Origin: JAPKEZ01 sp047638975
GTDB taxonomy: Bacteria > Planctomycetota > UBA1135
Reading direction: 5' to 3'
Assembly: GCA_047638975.1 (NCBI GenBank)
Contig: JBLINB010000002.1
Location: forward strand, 1-64,000
DNA: 64,000 nucleotides
Below are positions 1-9,225 of the stretch, piece by piece; within the stretch, counting starts at the first letter, position 1; each line of letters starts with the position of its first letter. Under the pieces are notes generated by a model. The model was not told the origin of the DNA and searched no databases. It saw only the letters and a program-made list of their open reading frames with translations. The translations under genes and the position numbers were made by a program.

Positions 1-1432
1 ACGACAGGTTATGAATTTGCGGTTTATCCACAAACAGGCTACGACTTAACACGGGGGCCCACTGGTTTCCCTGCGACCCTAGCCCCATACTTCCAGCACC
101 TGGGTGCCGCGGGTGCATCATCAAAACTGCCTCTTGAGGTAAAGCTTTAATAGCTTCGATGATTTCTATCGGCAACGCCACGCTTGTGCCATCCTCTTTA
201 GTACGCGGCACGAGAACGCCGTTATCCGAGGTCGTCAAGCTTAACGATTCACTAACATTCCAATAAGCATAAGCTCGAACGCTAGTAAAAGTCATCGGCA
301 TAGCAAGTGCGGCAAGCGCAGCAATGAATATCTTCTTCGGCCATTTATTAGCAAACCAAACGACAAACTGTCCTGCGGGTAATGCTAAGAAAATCGCTAA
401 CAAGCGCGGAAACTTATACTCATTACCGAACGGTAAATTAGCGAATGAAAAGATAACGGCCAAGCCGATTGCCAACAACAATACTTTACGCTGCTCAGCT
501 AAAAGGCGTGGCAAAACGATCGCGTTCATAACAATCAATAACATACAAGGTCCAATAATATTCAGCAAAGCCCCATCACCAACAAACGGCAATTTATTCT
601 TTACGATATCTTCACCACCAGAATTCATAAGCAATGGCAAGACAAACGGTAATGCAATTAATAAAGAGATGCTTCCTAGTTTTGCCCACGTCAATAACTG
701 CTGCGCAGCTGGCCCTACTCTGATTACGGCCTGTGCAACTATCAGCAATGCACTAAAGGCACCAACCAGAGGATTAAGAGCTACACAGACTCCGAGTAAA
801 ATCGCGGCCAAGACCCGGCTTTTTGCAGTGTCAACGATTGCATTTGATAACGCAAATAACATTACGGGTAATGCACATGCAAATGACGACACATTAAAGA
901 ACTTGGCTACAAAAGATTGCAAACGTGCATCCCATGAGAACAAGTCATAGAAATTAGTAGCCGGCTCTAGGATAAACATCGGCAATGCGCCCAAGGGTGG
1001 CACAGCAACACCGTATGCTAACCAAAATCCCATAAAATTAAATCCGAGCAACATGCACCAAAAGGCAGAGCGTCGCGCAGCAAATCCGAATTTAAGGCGT
1101 TGGCCCAACGAATCAAGCGCGGGCCCCATAAGCAATGCAGCAATAATATTAATCAGTGCAAATCCCCATAATGAGCCACCGCCAAGGCGTCCTAATAAAA
1201 CGCCTAAGGTTGGGTATAGGGTGTAATAGTTAAGTTGCTCTCCGGCGTGATATGGGTTCTCTGGAAGTAGCCCCTCGCGCAACACAGATTCACCGATGGT
1301 AGTGTGCAAAAGCCCGTGGTACGAGCTGCGCACAGATTCTCCGCCCATGCTGACCACAATCAATACCAGTAGCGCAAGGATCAAGCCTTCTATCCATGGC
1401 CATGTGCGATTTCCTAATCTAGTATTACTCAT
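1..1432 (-). CDS. Multi-pass membrane protein, GT-C glycosyltransferase-like (partial)
   Basis: The frame is open from an ATG at 1432 to the window edge, so at least 477 residues are visible and the C-terminus is missing. It is very hydrophobic, with a first membrane segment at about residues 15-28 and many further helices. Near residue 60 it has NPYHAGEQLNYYTLYP, resembling the first luminal loop of GT-C glycosyltransferases that use polyprenyl-phosphate sugars; later LPFGNEYKFPRL is a loop of similar type. The likely role is sugar transfer to lipid or protein on the outer face of the inner membrane, but no substrate can be named. The start overlaps the end of the sulfatase-like gene by 8 nt, so the two are probably translationally coupled. 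The family call is from memory of the motif only. Confidence 0.6.
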   Translation of the reverse strand, partial: MSNTRLGNRTWPWIEGLILALLVLIVVSMGGESVRSSYHGLLHTTIGESVLREGLLPENPYHAGEQLNYYTLYPTLGVLLGRLGGGSLWGFALINIIAALLMGPALDSLGQRLKFGFAARRSAFWCMLLGFNFMGFWLAYGVAVPPLGALPMFILEPATNFYDLFSWDARLQSFVAKFFNVSSFACALPVMLFALSNAIVDTAKSRVLAAILLGVCVALNPLVGAFSALLIVAQAVIRVGPAAQQLLTWAKLGSISLLIALPFVLPLLMNSGGEDIVKNKLPFVGDGALLNIIGPCMLLIVMNAIVLPRLLAEQRKVLLLAIGLAVIFSFANLPFGNEYKFPRLLAIFLALPAGQFVVWFANKWPKKIFIAALAALAMPMTFTSVRAYAYWNVSESLSLTTSDNGVLVPRTKEDGTSVALPIEIIEAIKALPQEAVLMMHPRHPGAGSMGLGSQGNQWAPVLSRSLFVDKPQIHNLS

Positions 1433-2846
1433 TCGTATACAACTGTGCTGGCCACGGCCCCTCTATTTCTAAATCTTGGTAATCTTCCGGGTCACCGGCG
1501 TATCCCAATTCAGCCAAAGTCTGTTCATCGAGAAAGTCTGTCGCTTCACCGTCTACCTGAGTGCTGTTGATATACCACTCCGATAATTTGCTTCCTAAAC
1601 GCGCTACGATTTGTGGATGCTGCGCGGCAATATCATTTAGCTCAAATGGGTCGCTGTCACGGTCAAAGAGAGCGACTGCCGGGTAAAAGTAGCTAACATC
1701 TACCGGTGGCTCGGATGGCCCCTGCAAGTTGCTATGCGGATTATGAACCAGCGTATAGCGCTGATCGCGAATGGAAAAATAGTCGTTATGCCATGCGGAA
1801 ACCACATACTCTGCTGTCAGTTCGGAGCCGTACATCACCGAGCTCAGTGTCTTAGATAAATTAACTAATTCCGAGACACGCTGCTGCTTACTTTCGGCGT
1901 GCTTATCAATGATAATCAACGGCACTTGCACCACTGAGCTATATAGGCTTTTGGCATGCAAGAAGTAGCCATGGCGATCAGCAAGCTCTTCGCCATGATC
2001 TGAGAAAAAGACGATGATTGCGTTATCAAGCAACGCTCCTCGACCGGCAGCGCGATACTCGGCATCAAGCCCGGTTAAGAACTCTTGCACATATTGGTTT
2101 GCTGTTGCAACCTCGGCATCATATAAATCGCGGTAGGCCTCAAAAAACGGTTGCTGGCTTTCAGGCGAACGGTGGGCTTCCTTTAAGGCGTCATTGCCGG
2201 CCAATATCTCGCTGGGTATCGACAATTGCTCACGGTATTGCGGAAGTGGCTCGTAGGGCTGATGCGGAGCCATGAAATGTGCCCACATCATCACGCGCTG
2301 ACCAGAATTAATATCGGCGCGTGAAGCCGACAATAAGTCTTTACCAAGTTCGCCTTCGAGTTGCTTGGCGCGAATGGCATAGCTATCAAATCCCGCCGCC
2401 AATCCACAGAATTTGTGCAAAGCGCGGTTTGCCACCATCGCATGATTCTTGAAACCCGCCTGGCGTAAAGCAAGCGTATAGGTATCGGCCTGCAAGCGAG
2501 TCATGTTTGAGACCGCACCATGTTCAATCGGATCTAACCCTGTAAAGAATGAAGCAAGCGACGGTAAAGTTTTTCCGGCAGTAGTAAAAGCCGATTCATA
2601 AACCACCCCTTGAGAGGCCAACCACGCAATAGAGAATGGGGTCTCGGGGTTTCCGGCAGTCGCAAGTCGTGGCTCGCGATGCAGAGACTCGTAGAACGGC
2701 AACCGTGAAGCGCGTAGCGTATCGACTGAAACAATAATCAAGTCGCGGCTGTCATTGCCCGACAATAATCCACTGGTTTTAGGGGATTGTCCACAAGACA
2801 AATAGCAAACTCCGAGTAGAGCGCAGACGATGTAAGGTCGCAACAT
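1425..2846 (-). CDS. Sulfatase/phosphotransferase-fold lipoprotein
   Basis: A 473-residue member of the alkaline phosphatase/sulfatase superfamily. The signal peptide ends in CYLSC, so Cys18 is a possible lipidation site, although Tyr rather than Leu precedes it. Visible metal-site motifs are VSVDTLRA (Asp42) and SDHGEEL (Asp283, His284), with further His at 190 and 297. The nucleophile segment reads KTLPSLASFFTGLDP. Thr93 stands where true sulfatases carry the Cys or Ser that becomes formylglycine in CxPxR, so this is more likely a phospho- or phosphoglycerol-transferase or phosphodiesterase acting outside the cytoplasm. The gene overlaps the downstream membrane glycosyltransferase-like gene, suggesting joint modification of an envelope polymer. 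The substrate is unknown. Confidence 0.75.
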   Translation of the reverse strand: MLRPYIVCALLGVCYLSCGQSPKTSGLLSGNDSRDLIIVSVDTLRASRLPFYESLHREPRLATAGNPETPFSIAWLASQGVVYESAFTTAGKTLPSLASFFTGLDPIEHGAVSNMTRLQADTYTLALRQAGFKNHAMVANRALHKFCGLAAGFDSYAIRAKQLEGELGKDLLSASRADINSGQRVMMWAHFMAPHQPYEPLPQYREQLSIPSEILAGNDALKEAHRSPESQQPFFEAYRDLYDAEVATANQYVQEFLTGLDAEYRAAGRGALLDNAIIVFFSDHGEELADRHGYFLHAKSLYSSVVQVPLIIIDKHAESKQQRVSELVNLSKTLSSVMYGSELTAEYVVSAWHNDYFSIRDQRYTLVHNPHSNLQGPSEPPVDVSYFYPAVALFDRDSDPFELNDIAAQHPQIVARLGSKLSEWYINSTQVDGEATDFLDEQTLAELGYAGDPEDYQDLEIEGPWPAQLYTNE

Positions 2847-2907
2847 TTACATAGTATAAAGCTAGCGCCTACCGTAGCGCGATGGCATTCTATTGCTGAA
2901 TTAAATC

Positions 2908-3825
2908 ATGGCAATACTCGATAAAATCCTCGCTTCTTGCATCCCGTTCGTGCCTAAGGCCTTAATGCGCCCATTGAGCGCGCGTTACATCGCTGGTGAG
3001 TCACGCAGCGACGCCCTACAACGCGGACGACTACTTCGTGAGAAATCTTACATAACGACTTTCGACTTACTCGGAGAAGCCGTAACCAATATGTCCGAAG
3101 TTGATGATGCTGCCACCGAGTATCAAGAATTAATCTCGACATTAATAGAAAACGATTTCCCGGTTAACGTTTCGCTCAAGCCGACGCAAATGGGCCTCGA
3201 CATTAGCCAAGACGTTTGCTTCGAAACAGTGAGCTCCATAGTCAGTCAAGCTCAAGCGCAGCAAGGTTTCGTACGCTTTGAGATGGAAGAGTCGAGTACT
3301 ATCGACGATACTTTAAAGGTATTTGATCGCTTACGTAAAGCGCATCAATCAAGTGTCGGATGCGTGCTACAAGCGATGCTATTTCGTACCCACGCAGATG
3401 CGCAACGACTAGTGCAAGACAATCCGCAGCAGCTCAATGTGCGCATGGTGAAAGGTATCTACGTCGAACCAGCAAGCATCGCACATCAGCAAATGGCCGA
3501 CATAAATGAGTCGTATTTGGCAACCACGCGCTTGTTACTAGAGCACGGCGCATATGTTGCTGTTGCAACTCACGACCCCATTATTATTAATGGTCTCAAC
3601 GCAATCCTTAAAGATATTCCGGATGCCAAAGAGCGCGTTGAGGTACAAATGCTTCTCGGTGTACAAGAAACTTTCCGCAAGCAGCTTCTTGCCGATGGCC
3701 ATAAGGTACGCGTATACATCCCGTATGGCGCTGCTTGGCACAAGTACGTGACGCGGCGTTTAAAGCGCAATCCGAAACTAGCGCGCCATGCTTTGCTTGG
3801 CATGTTTGGTAAACGCGAAGTATAG
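2908..3825 (+). CDS. Proline dehydrogenase, monofunctional
   Basis: A 305-residue FAD-dependent proline dehydrogenase that oxidises L-proline to pyrroline-5-carboxylate and passes electrons to quinone. The TIM-barrel motifs are in order: VSLKPTQMGLD (88-98), RMVKGIYVEP (179-188), ATHDP (220-224), EVQMLLGV (245-252) and RVYIPYGAAWHKYVTRRL (268-285), where the paired Arg283/Arg284 match the substrate-carboxylate arginines. The length fits the short single-domain form, not bifunctional PutA. No P5C dehydrogenase is in the window. The gene is divergent from the sulfatase-like gene across 61 bp and converges on the DHH gene with a 2-nt gap. No clear Shine-Dalgarno sequence is visible ahead of the ATG. 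Confidence 0.92.
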   Translation: MAILDKILASCIPFVPKALMRPLSARYIAGESRSDALQRGRLLREKSYITTFDLLGEAVTNMSEVDDAATEYQELISTLIENDFPVNVSLKPTQMGLDISQDVCFETVSSIVSQAQAQQGFVRFEMEESSTIDDTLKVFDRLRKAHQSSVGCVLQAMLFRTHADAQRLVQDNPQQLNVRMVKGIYVEPASIAHQQMADINESYLATTRLLLEHGAYVAVATHDPIIINGLNAILKDIPDAKERVEVQMLLGVQETFRKQLLADGHKVRVYIPYGAAWHKYVTRRLKRNPKLARHALLGMFGKREV

Positions 3826-3827
3826 AA

Positions 3828-4811
3828 TTAGTTACTTTCTTGCTGAGCTAATTCGTCGCTCAAGACTTCTAAAGTTTGCTTTACGGCGGCTGGCATACCA
3901 ACGCCTACATCAAAGCTAGCTCCGGCAGCACGTGCGTGCCCTCCGCCTCCGAGACGTCGCGCTACTTTATTCACATCAAGTAACGACTTTGAACGAAGAC
4001 TTATTTTGATTTGACCCGCATCGCGTTCACAGAGCAAAGCAACCGCTTCGACTTGCTCAACAGCGCGCAGTAAGTCAAGTATCTCATCGGTATCTTCGAG
4101 GCTGCCACCGCATTCGGCTAACAAATCATTGGTCACCCATGCAATTGCCAGGCGTCCATCGGCATGGTATTGCAAATTCTGTAGAGCCGCAGCAACGCCT
4201 AATGGGCGCCCGGCTTCAAGTTTCTGATAGACTGAATCGTAAATCTTTGAGGCGTCGACGCCCTTTGCTATTAAGTACGATGCCATCTCCCAGGCACGAC
4301 TATCTGCATTTGAATACTTAAGCCAACCCGTATCTGTCATCAACGCCACGAAAGCTGCTTCGTATGCAGCAGCTGGCAAGTCTTCAACGCCAAGCTGCTT
4401 TGCAAGCTCGATCGCCAATACCCCTGATGCCGCCGCAGCAACATCATGAAAGGCTCCATCCCAGACTTCAGGCGTCATCATAATGTGGTGGTCAACCACC
4501 ATTTTGGGTTGATCGCGTTCGAGGATTAGAGGTACCATATCGCCAAGACGCGCCAACTCATTGCAATCGCAAGCAATCAACAGATCATAGTCTGGCAAAG
4601 TTCCATCGAATACTTGCCACGAAGTTTTCTGCTCTAGAAAACCGTAACGTTGGTCTGGCGCATTTGGCAACATTATTTGCACCTCTTTGCCAAGCGCTTG
4701 CAAAGCGTAGAATAAAACGATCTGCGCACCGAGGCAATCGCCATCCGCGCGCAAGTGACCGGTTAGCAAAATTGATTTACTAGACTGAATGAGGGCTATG
4801 GCTTGTTGCAT
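3828..4811 (-). CDS. nrnA: DHH/DHHA1 phosphoesterase, NrnA-like
   Basis: A 327-residue DHH-family phosphoesterase. These enzymes degrade nanoRNAs of 2-5 nt, pApA from cyclic di-AMP, or 3'-phosphoadenosine 5'-phosphate. The N-terminal DHH domain shows GHLRADGD (18-25), ACDCNELARLG near residue 80, VDHH near 110, and MTDTGWLKYSN, which together form the two-metal site. The C-terminal DHHA1 domain ends with GGGGHARAAG near residue 290, the substrate-binding glycine loop. It converges with the proline dehydrogenase gene and lies 15 bp downstream of the amidohydrolase gene, probably in one transcription unit. Family membership is clear; the preferred substrate cannot be read from sequence. Confidence 0.9.
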   Translation of the reverse strand: MQQAIALIQSSKSILLTGHLRADGDCLGAQIVLFYALQALGKEVQIMLPNAPDQRYGFLEQKTSWQVFDGTLPDYDLLIACDCNELARLGDMVPLILERDQPKMVVDHHIMMTPEVWDGAFHDVAAAASGVLAIELAKQLGVEDLPAAAYEAAFVALMTDTGWLKYSNADSRAWEMASYLIAKGVDASKIYDSVYQKLEAGRPLGVAAALQNLQYHADGRLAIAWVTNDLLAECGGSLEDTDEILDLLRAVEQVEAVALLCERDAGQIKISLRSKSLLDVNKVARRLGGGGHARAAGASFDVGVGMPAAVKQTLEVLSDELAQQESN

Positions 4812-4826
4812 ATGCCTTATTTTATA

Positions 4827-6014
4827 TCATTCGCCGCTCGAATTCAGCTGCAATAACTCGCGCGACAGAGAATTGGAGGTACAAAGCACTTCACAAATTT
4901 CTTCAGCACTAAGCTTTGATGAGAAATCAGCGCTGGAAAGGCTCAGAACCCTGGCTTGCTTGCCTGGCGAAAGGCTTCCCAAGTCTGGGCGGCGCAGCAC
5001 TTCCGCTCCGCGCTGTGTTAAAGATTGCCACCACTGCTGGCCACTTATCTCAGGAATAATCTCTTTGGCACTACGCAGTTCGTATAGTGGGTCTAGCTGC
5101 AAGTTCGACGCTAGAGAATCGCATCCTAGTGCTGGCAATAAGCCCGTAACCGCTGCGAATTCTGGCTTCGAGCGATTAAAGTATAGATGCGTTCCGGGGC
5201 AGAAGACGATGCCCACATCGGCACTTGCGAGTTCTGACAATTCGGCAGCGGACAAATCAGTGCAATGCACAGCCAATGTCGATGGATTCAAACCCCCTAC
5301 TTTCTTCAGCCAATCCACTGCTGAAGAGTAGCTTCTATCTTTGAGCACTAAACCTCGCTCGACAAATAGACTTGCGAGAGCGCCTTCCCCCTTACGCAGA
5401 AACTGTCGTTCTTCAGCATGCTCGCCGAGGTGAATAGAGACCATACCACCCTCTTCAACATTCGAAAAAACGGCTTGTGCCATATCGTCTGCAACAGAAT
5501 ATGGAGCATGCAAAGCAACACATTGATAACGGCTGTCGGACAATGCCGAGGCATCAGATTGCGGAAGGAATAACTCGACTAAGGGTATTACCTCTGGGAA
5601 CTTATCTTCGCTATCACCCTCTGCCCCCGGTTCACTGACATGTGTCGCAACTAAACCACAGCCGTTCAGCGCAAGTTGCTTACACGAATGGCTTGCGCTT
5701 TCAGCTGGCGACATACGCTTGTCGCTACTGCGCCATTCAAGCAATGACTTAACCCAACCGGCGAAGCTGTCGCGCGCAAAGCTTTCATTAGGCGCATCGA
5801 ATGACTCTAGATGCGCATGCGCCAAAATCGGTGCCGCCACAAATATTTGCGACGCGCAATCAACTTGCTCCATTTCGCTAGGCAGATTTTCAACAGCGCA
5901 AATACTGGAAATCAGTCCGGCGGAATCTACGACTAAAGCGCTGTGCTGATGGAATTCAAAAGCATTAACCAGAATTCCATCAGGGATATAGGCACGCGAG
6001 GTGCCTTTTCTCAA
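4827..6014 (-). CDS. Amidohydrolase, aminofutalosine deaminase-like
   Basis: A 395-residue metal-dependent amidohydrolase of the SsnA/TrzN/deaminase type. Visible sites are LAHAHLESF (His66 and His68, first metal pair), ALHAPYSV, SIHLGEHAEERQFL (metal His and acid/base Glu), LAVHCTDLS and PALGCDSLASN (metal Asp). The stretch around FCPGTHLYFNRSKPEFA resembles aminofutalosine deaminases of the futalosine menaquinone pathway, but other deaminases share it. The start is TTG, overlapping the stop of the upstream lipoprotein gene as TTGA; no in-frame ATG exists before the catalytic region. The HxH segment is preceded by API instead of the usual PGFVN. Function within the superfamily is an inference. 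Confidence 0.75.
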   Translation of the reverse strand: MRKGTSRAYIPDGILVNAFEFHQHSALVVDSAGLISSICAVENLPSEMEQVDCASQIFVAAPILAHAHLESFDAPNESFARDSFAGWVKSLLEWRSSDKRMSPAESASHSCKQLALNGCGLVATHVSEPGAEGDSEDKFPEVIPLVELFLPQSDASALSDSRYQCVALHAPYSVADDMAQAVFSNVEEGGMVSIHLGEHAEERQFLRKGEGALASLFVERGLVLKDRSYSSAVDWLKKVGGLNPSTLAVHCTDLSAAELSELASADVGIVFCPGTHLYFNRSKPEFAAVTGLLPALGCDSLASNLQLDPLYELRSAKEIIPEISGQQWWQSLTQRGAEVLRRPDLGSLSPGKQARVLSLSSADFSSKLSAEEICEVLCTSNSLSRELLQLNSSGE

Positions 6015-9000
6015 CGCGCAATTACGTCGAACTTAACTTCAGTAACGCGGAAGTATGAACCCACACCACCGTTCATTAAAGTAGCGATTACATCTTGGTC
6101 GAAGACTAACATGAAACGCAATGAACGATTGTAGTATGAGTTAAACTCGGCGACGCCAGATGAAGCAACTGTTAATCCAGGCACAAACCATGGTGTTTGA
6201 ATAACTAGTTCGGGTTGAGCATTATCAGATTCGCCAGGCTGCATCCAGGCACCCTGAAAAGCAATCCATAGCGGCTGATTACCGGCGTTTTCGTCGGGGC
6301 TCGTTGGGTTCGAATCACCAAAGGTAAGTGTTTGTACGCCGCTTACACCATCAGAATACTCGCACTCGATAGAGTAGGAAACCAATTCGATCTCTAGCTT
6401 ATCGGGACCGTTAGGGTTAGCAGAAATCGGTTCGTACCAGCGAGAGCGTACGCCACTAGCATTACCATTTATGGTTTCTAAGGTAGCCAGGTTAACATCA
6501 CCGACTGTGCCCGGATAATTAACGCCCCCGATTATGCCAACATTTGGCACACCATTAGACAGGATTGGATTTGACTCAACAGCAATGTCTGGAGAAACCC
6601 ATGATTGTAAATCACTGATGGTTTCAGAGCCGGTAGCCGTGTTAAAACGTACGACTCCGGAACCTCCTGCGCCACCATGGTTGCCTACTGCACCTAGTCC
6701 ACCACTGCCGCCTTCAACGACGATAGACTCGTCAGCTATTTGTAGGGTGCGACCAGCTTCTAGCAAGATTGCACCGCCAGAGCCACCGCCGCCACCGGCA
6801 TCGCCAGGAGGGCCATATTCTATTGCTTTAGAATCAAGGTAAGGTATGGATTGCACAAAGGTAGATGTTGCGCCGTCGCCTCCGACACATTCGATTGAGC
6901 CAATGATACTTAAGTTAGACCCAGCAAACACCTGGATAGCGCCGCCGCCTGCTCCGCCGCCGCCGCCTGCACTAGCACGCCAGGTTCCGACTGAACCTGG
7001 TGCAAAGCCAGGAACACGATCTTCGATTGACCCGTGTTGGCCCATGCCCGCGCCACCACCACCAGAGCCACCGCGTAAAAAGCCTAATTCTGGATTAAGA
7101 GACTCGAAGCTTGCTGGTATCACAAATTGGCCGCCACTAGCGTCTGGCACTTGATCTGGAACAGTCGCAAAGGCGTCCCAGGAGTAAAAGTCGACACCGC
7201 CGTTCTTGCCATTGTATTCATGGAGATTCTGCAGCTGGTCAATTACTGGGACCAAATCGGAAGTACTCATGTTTTGCCCAAGGCCATTCAAGGAATTAGC
7301 TACGAAGAATGCTCCGCGTGCGCCGTTTTCCCAGTAACCACCGCCACCTCCGCCACGCGAACGATGTAGGATGAATCCTTTGTCTGTATGCGTTTTAATT
7401 ACGCCGCCATTTGGAATTGAATTTGAGAGTGGTGGCCAACACCAAGAGCCCATTCCGGAACCATTATTTAAATCGTCGGCAATGCTGTCTGCCGCTACTC
7501 CAATAGGAGAGCCGAGGGCTGCCGTAGCCCCAACGCCCTGGCCATTACTGCCGGCGTATTGGTCGCCATTTACCCCTGAGTTATAACGGGCGCCAGGGAT
7601 GGCACCGGTAGTAATGAACTGTTCCCAACTAGCGAGCGCTGTGATGAAGTAATTACTTCCACCAAAACCAATGCTACCTGCGAACCAAGTATCACCACCC
7701 TGGCCACCATTGCCACCACTTAACAAACCCAATGCGCCGTCACCACCGAAGGCGTTCGATTCCGATCCGGATTCAAGACCGCCAAGCGCTGATTCAAGAA
7801 CCACCTGTAGGGTTTCATCACCGTCACCTTCGCCGCTAGATACCCCCTTGAAATAAGCTTTACCAAAATGAGAGGGTGCATTATCGCCGCTTAAGATTAT
7901 CTTTGACTCTGAGGTGAAGTCGCCCTGCGCAACTAAGCGAAGAGGCTTCGAACCTGTTGCCGTAACGTTATTGTCTGCCGGCAGCAGGACCTCTGAGTAT
8001 GGGTAAAAGCCGTCATTAACCGTTACTGTCTGCTCAAGCAAGAAAGAGTACGCCAGGCTGAGTCCGTCGGTATTGAAAGCGAGAACTTCGCTTGATTCTG
8101 GGGCGAACAGACCTAGTGCTCCGGATCCACCACCGTTATGCGTTCCGTTTTGAGCCTGCCCACTGTCTAGAAACGAATTGGTTTGCCATAAGCCATATAC
8201 AGAGCCAGAGGTGTCTTGCTTGCTTGCATCGACAAACGGCTCCGTCAGACTAAGAGCTTCGTCGGCCGCATCAACAAGGCTGATTACTCGCGGGCCAGGA
8301 TTAGTAATATTGTTATTGCTAATGTCTGTTACCTGTTGGTCGACAGCAACTTCTAAATAGCGAGACCCTCCATTAGATGACGGGTAGGACGCCGCAGGAG
8401 TAAAAGTTAATGTAGTTATCAAGTCATCACGATCCACTACGGCAACAAAAGACCCTGGGATATCGTAGCGGATATCTGTAGTTGGATCGTATGAAGATAC
8501 CGTAACGAATAAACTCTCGCCGGTATCAGGGTTCGCCAGCGGTAAGGTTTGCATGATATCGTCAAACACCAATACAACAAGGAAGTCGCGCGTAGTTGGC
8601 AGATCAGAAGAAGACGGTGTAATCGCAATCAATGACGGGTTGCCAGGATTCAAATCTGTAGCCGCCTCGATAGTGATCTCACCCGCAATCAGGGATTGAT
8701 TCAAACGCCCCTTCAAAGAACGCACAACGCTAACAGAGTTTCTAGCATTGACATCAATACGGTAAGTACTTTCGACATCAAAGCCATAGCTAAGGCCTTC
8801 GACTGTTTGACTTAACGACGGGCGGAAAACGACATCGCGACCATTTACGATAAACGTACCAGTAGGCTGCACCCCGCTATTAATTTCTATGATTGAAATC
8901 GAAGAACTATCGACACTCGCCGGGTCGACGGTATCGTTAAAGGTAAATTTAATGTCTTGGTTCTCAAAATGCTGGGATGAAGAAAAACTTTGGCCATTAC

Positions 9001-9136
9001 AGCCTAGAGAGCAAGTAGTAATGCCGAACACTTCTACACTTTTCGATGATGAGCCTGGGCCACACGCGAAAACGGAAGCCAAGCCGAGCAAGGCCATGAC
9101 AAGATTTTTACAAGAATTGTTGGGAATGAGTTTCAC
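6011..9136 (-). CDS. Giant glycine-rich lipoprotein with Ig-like domain (family B)
   Basis: A predicted outer-surface lipoprotein of about 1041 residues. I chose the GTG at 9136 because it gives a clean signal peptide beginning MKLIPNNSCKN and ending in the lipobox SVFAC. A TTG 54 nt upstream is also open but would put hydrophilic residues first. An SbsA-type Ig-like domain follows (KFTFNDTVDPASVDSSSISI). The centre has repeated glycine runs such as GGGGGGGYWENGARG and GGGGAGGGAIQVFAG, each followed by alternating hydrophobic residues as in right-handed beta-helices. The C-terminus ends in a beta-rich segment (RSLRFMLVFDQDV). It is a paralogue of the 1173-residue protein at 14044-17565. Function unknown; an adhesin or surface coat is possible. 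Confidence 0.75.
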   Translation of the reverse strand: MKLIPNNSCKNLVMALLGLASVFACGPGSSSKSVEVFGITTCSLGCNGQSFSSSQHFENQDIKFTFNDTVDPASVDSSSISIIEINSGVQPTGTFIVNGRDVVFRPSLSQTVEGLSYGFDVESTYRIDVNARNSVSVVRSLKGRLNQSLIAGEITIEAATDLNPGNPSLIAITPSSSDLPTTRDFLVVLVFDDIMQTLPLANPDTGESLFVTVSSYDPTTDIRYDIPGSFVAVVDRDDLITTLTFTPAASYPSSNGGSRYLEVAVDQQVTDISNNNITNPGPRVISLVDAADEALSLTEPFVDASKQDTSGSVYGLWQTNSFLDSGQAQNGTHNGGGSGALGLFAPESSEVLAFNTDGLSLAYSFLLEQTVTVNDGFYPYSEVLLPADNNVTATGSKPLRLVAQGDFTSESKIILSGDNAPSHFGKAYFKGVSSGEGDGDETLQVVLESALGGLESGSESNAFGGDGALGLLSGGNGGQGGDTWFAGSIGFGGSNYFITALASWEQFITTGAIPGARYNSGVNGDQYAGSNGQGVGATAALGSPIGVAADSIADDLNNGSGMGSWCWPPLSNSIPNGGVIKTHTDKGFILHRSRGGGGGGYWENGARGAFFVANSLNGLGQNMSTSDLVPVIDQLQNLHEYNGKNGGVDFYSWDAFATVPDQVPDASGGQFVIPASFESLNPELGFLRGGSGGGGAGMGQHGSIEDRVPGFAPGSVGTWRASAGGGGGAGGGAIQVFAGSNLSIIGSIECVGGDGATSTFVQSIPYLDSKAIEYGPPGDAGGGGGSGGAILLEAGRTLQIADESIVVEGGSGGLGAVGNHGGAGGSGVVRFNTATGSETISDLQSWVSPDIAVESNPILSNGVPNVGIIGGVNYPGTVGDVNLATLETINGNASGVRSRWYEPISANPNGPDKLEIELVSYSIECEYSDGVSGVQTLTFGDSNPTSPDENAGNQPLWIAFQGAWMQPGESDNAQPELVIQTPWFVPGLTVASSGVAEFNSYYNRSLRFMLVFDQDVIATLMNGGVGSYFRVTEVKFDVIAR

Positions 9137-9225
9137 AATGCTATTATTGGTACACCGAATCGGCGCTGAAGGGAGTAGCGTCGACTTCAACGAAGTCTAA
9201 GTCTAACAAACTAGCACAATAAGTC

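Noticed and set aside
324..950. Plus-strand open frame of 208 codons
   Set aside because: It is antisense to a continuous minus-strand membrane protein frame (1-1432) that has good start, hydrophobicity and coupling to the sulfatase-like gene.
6534..7154. Pro-rich plus-strand frames
   Set aside because: Proline runs arise from the complement of glycine codons in the giant lipoprotein gene.
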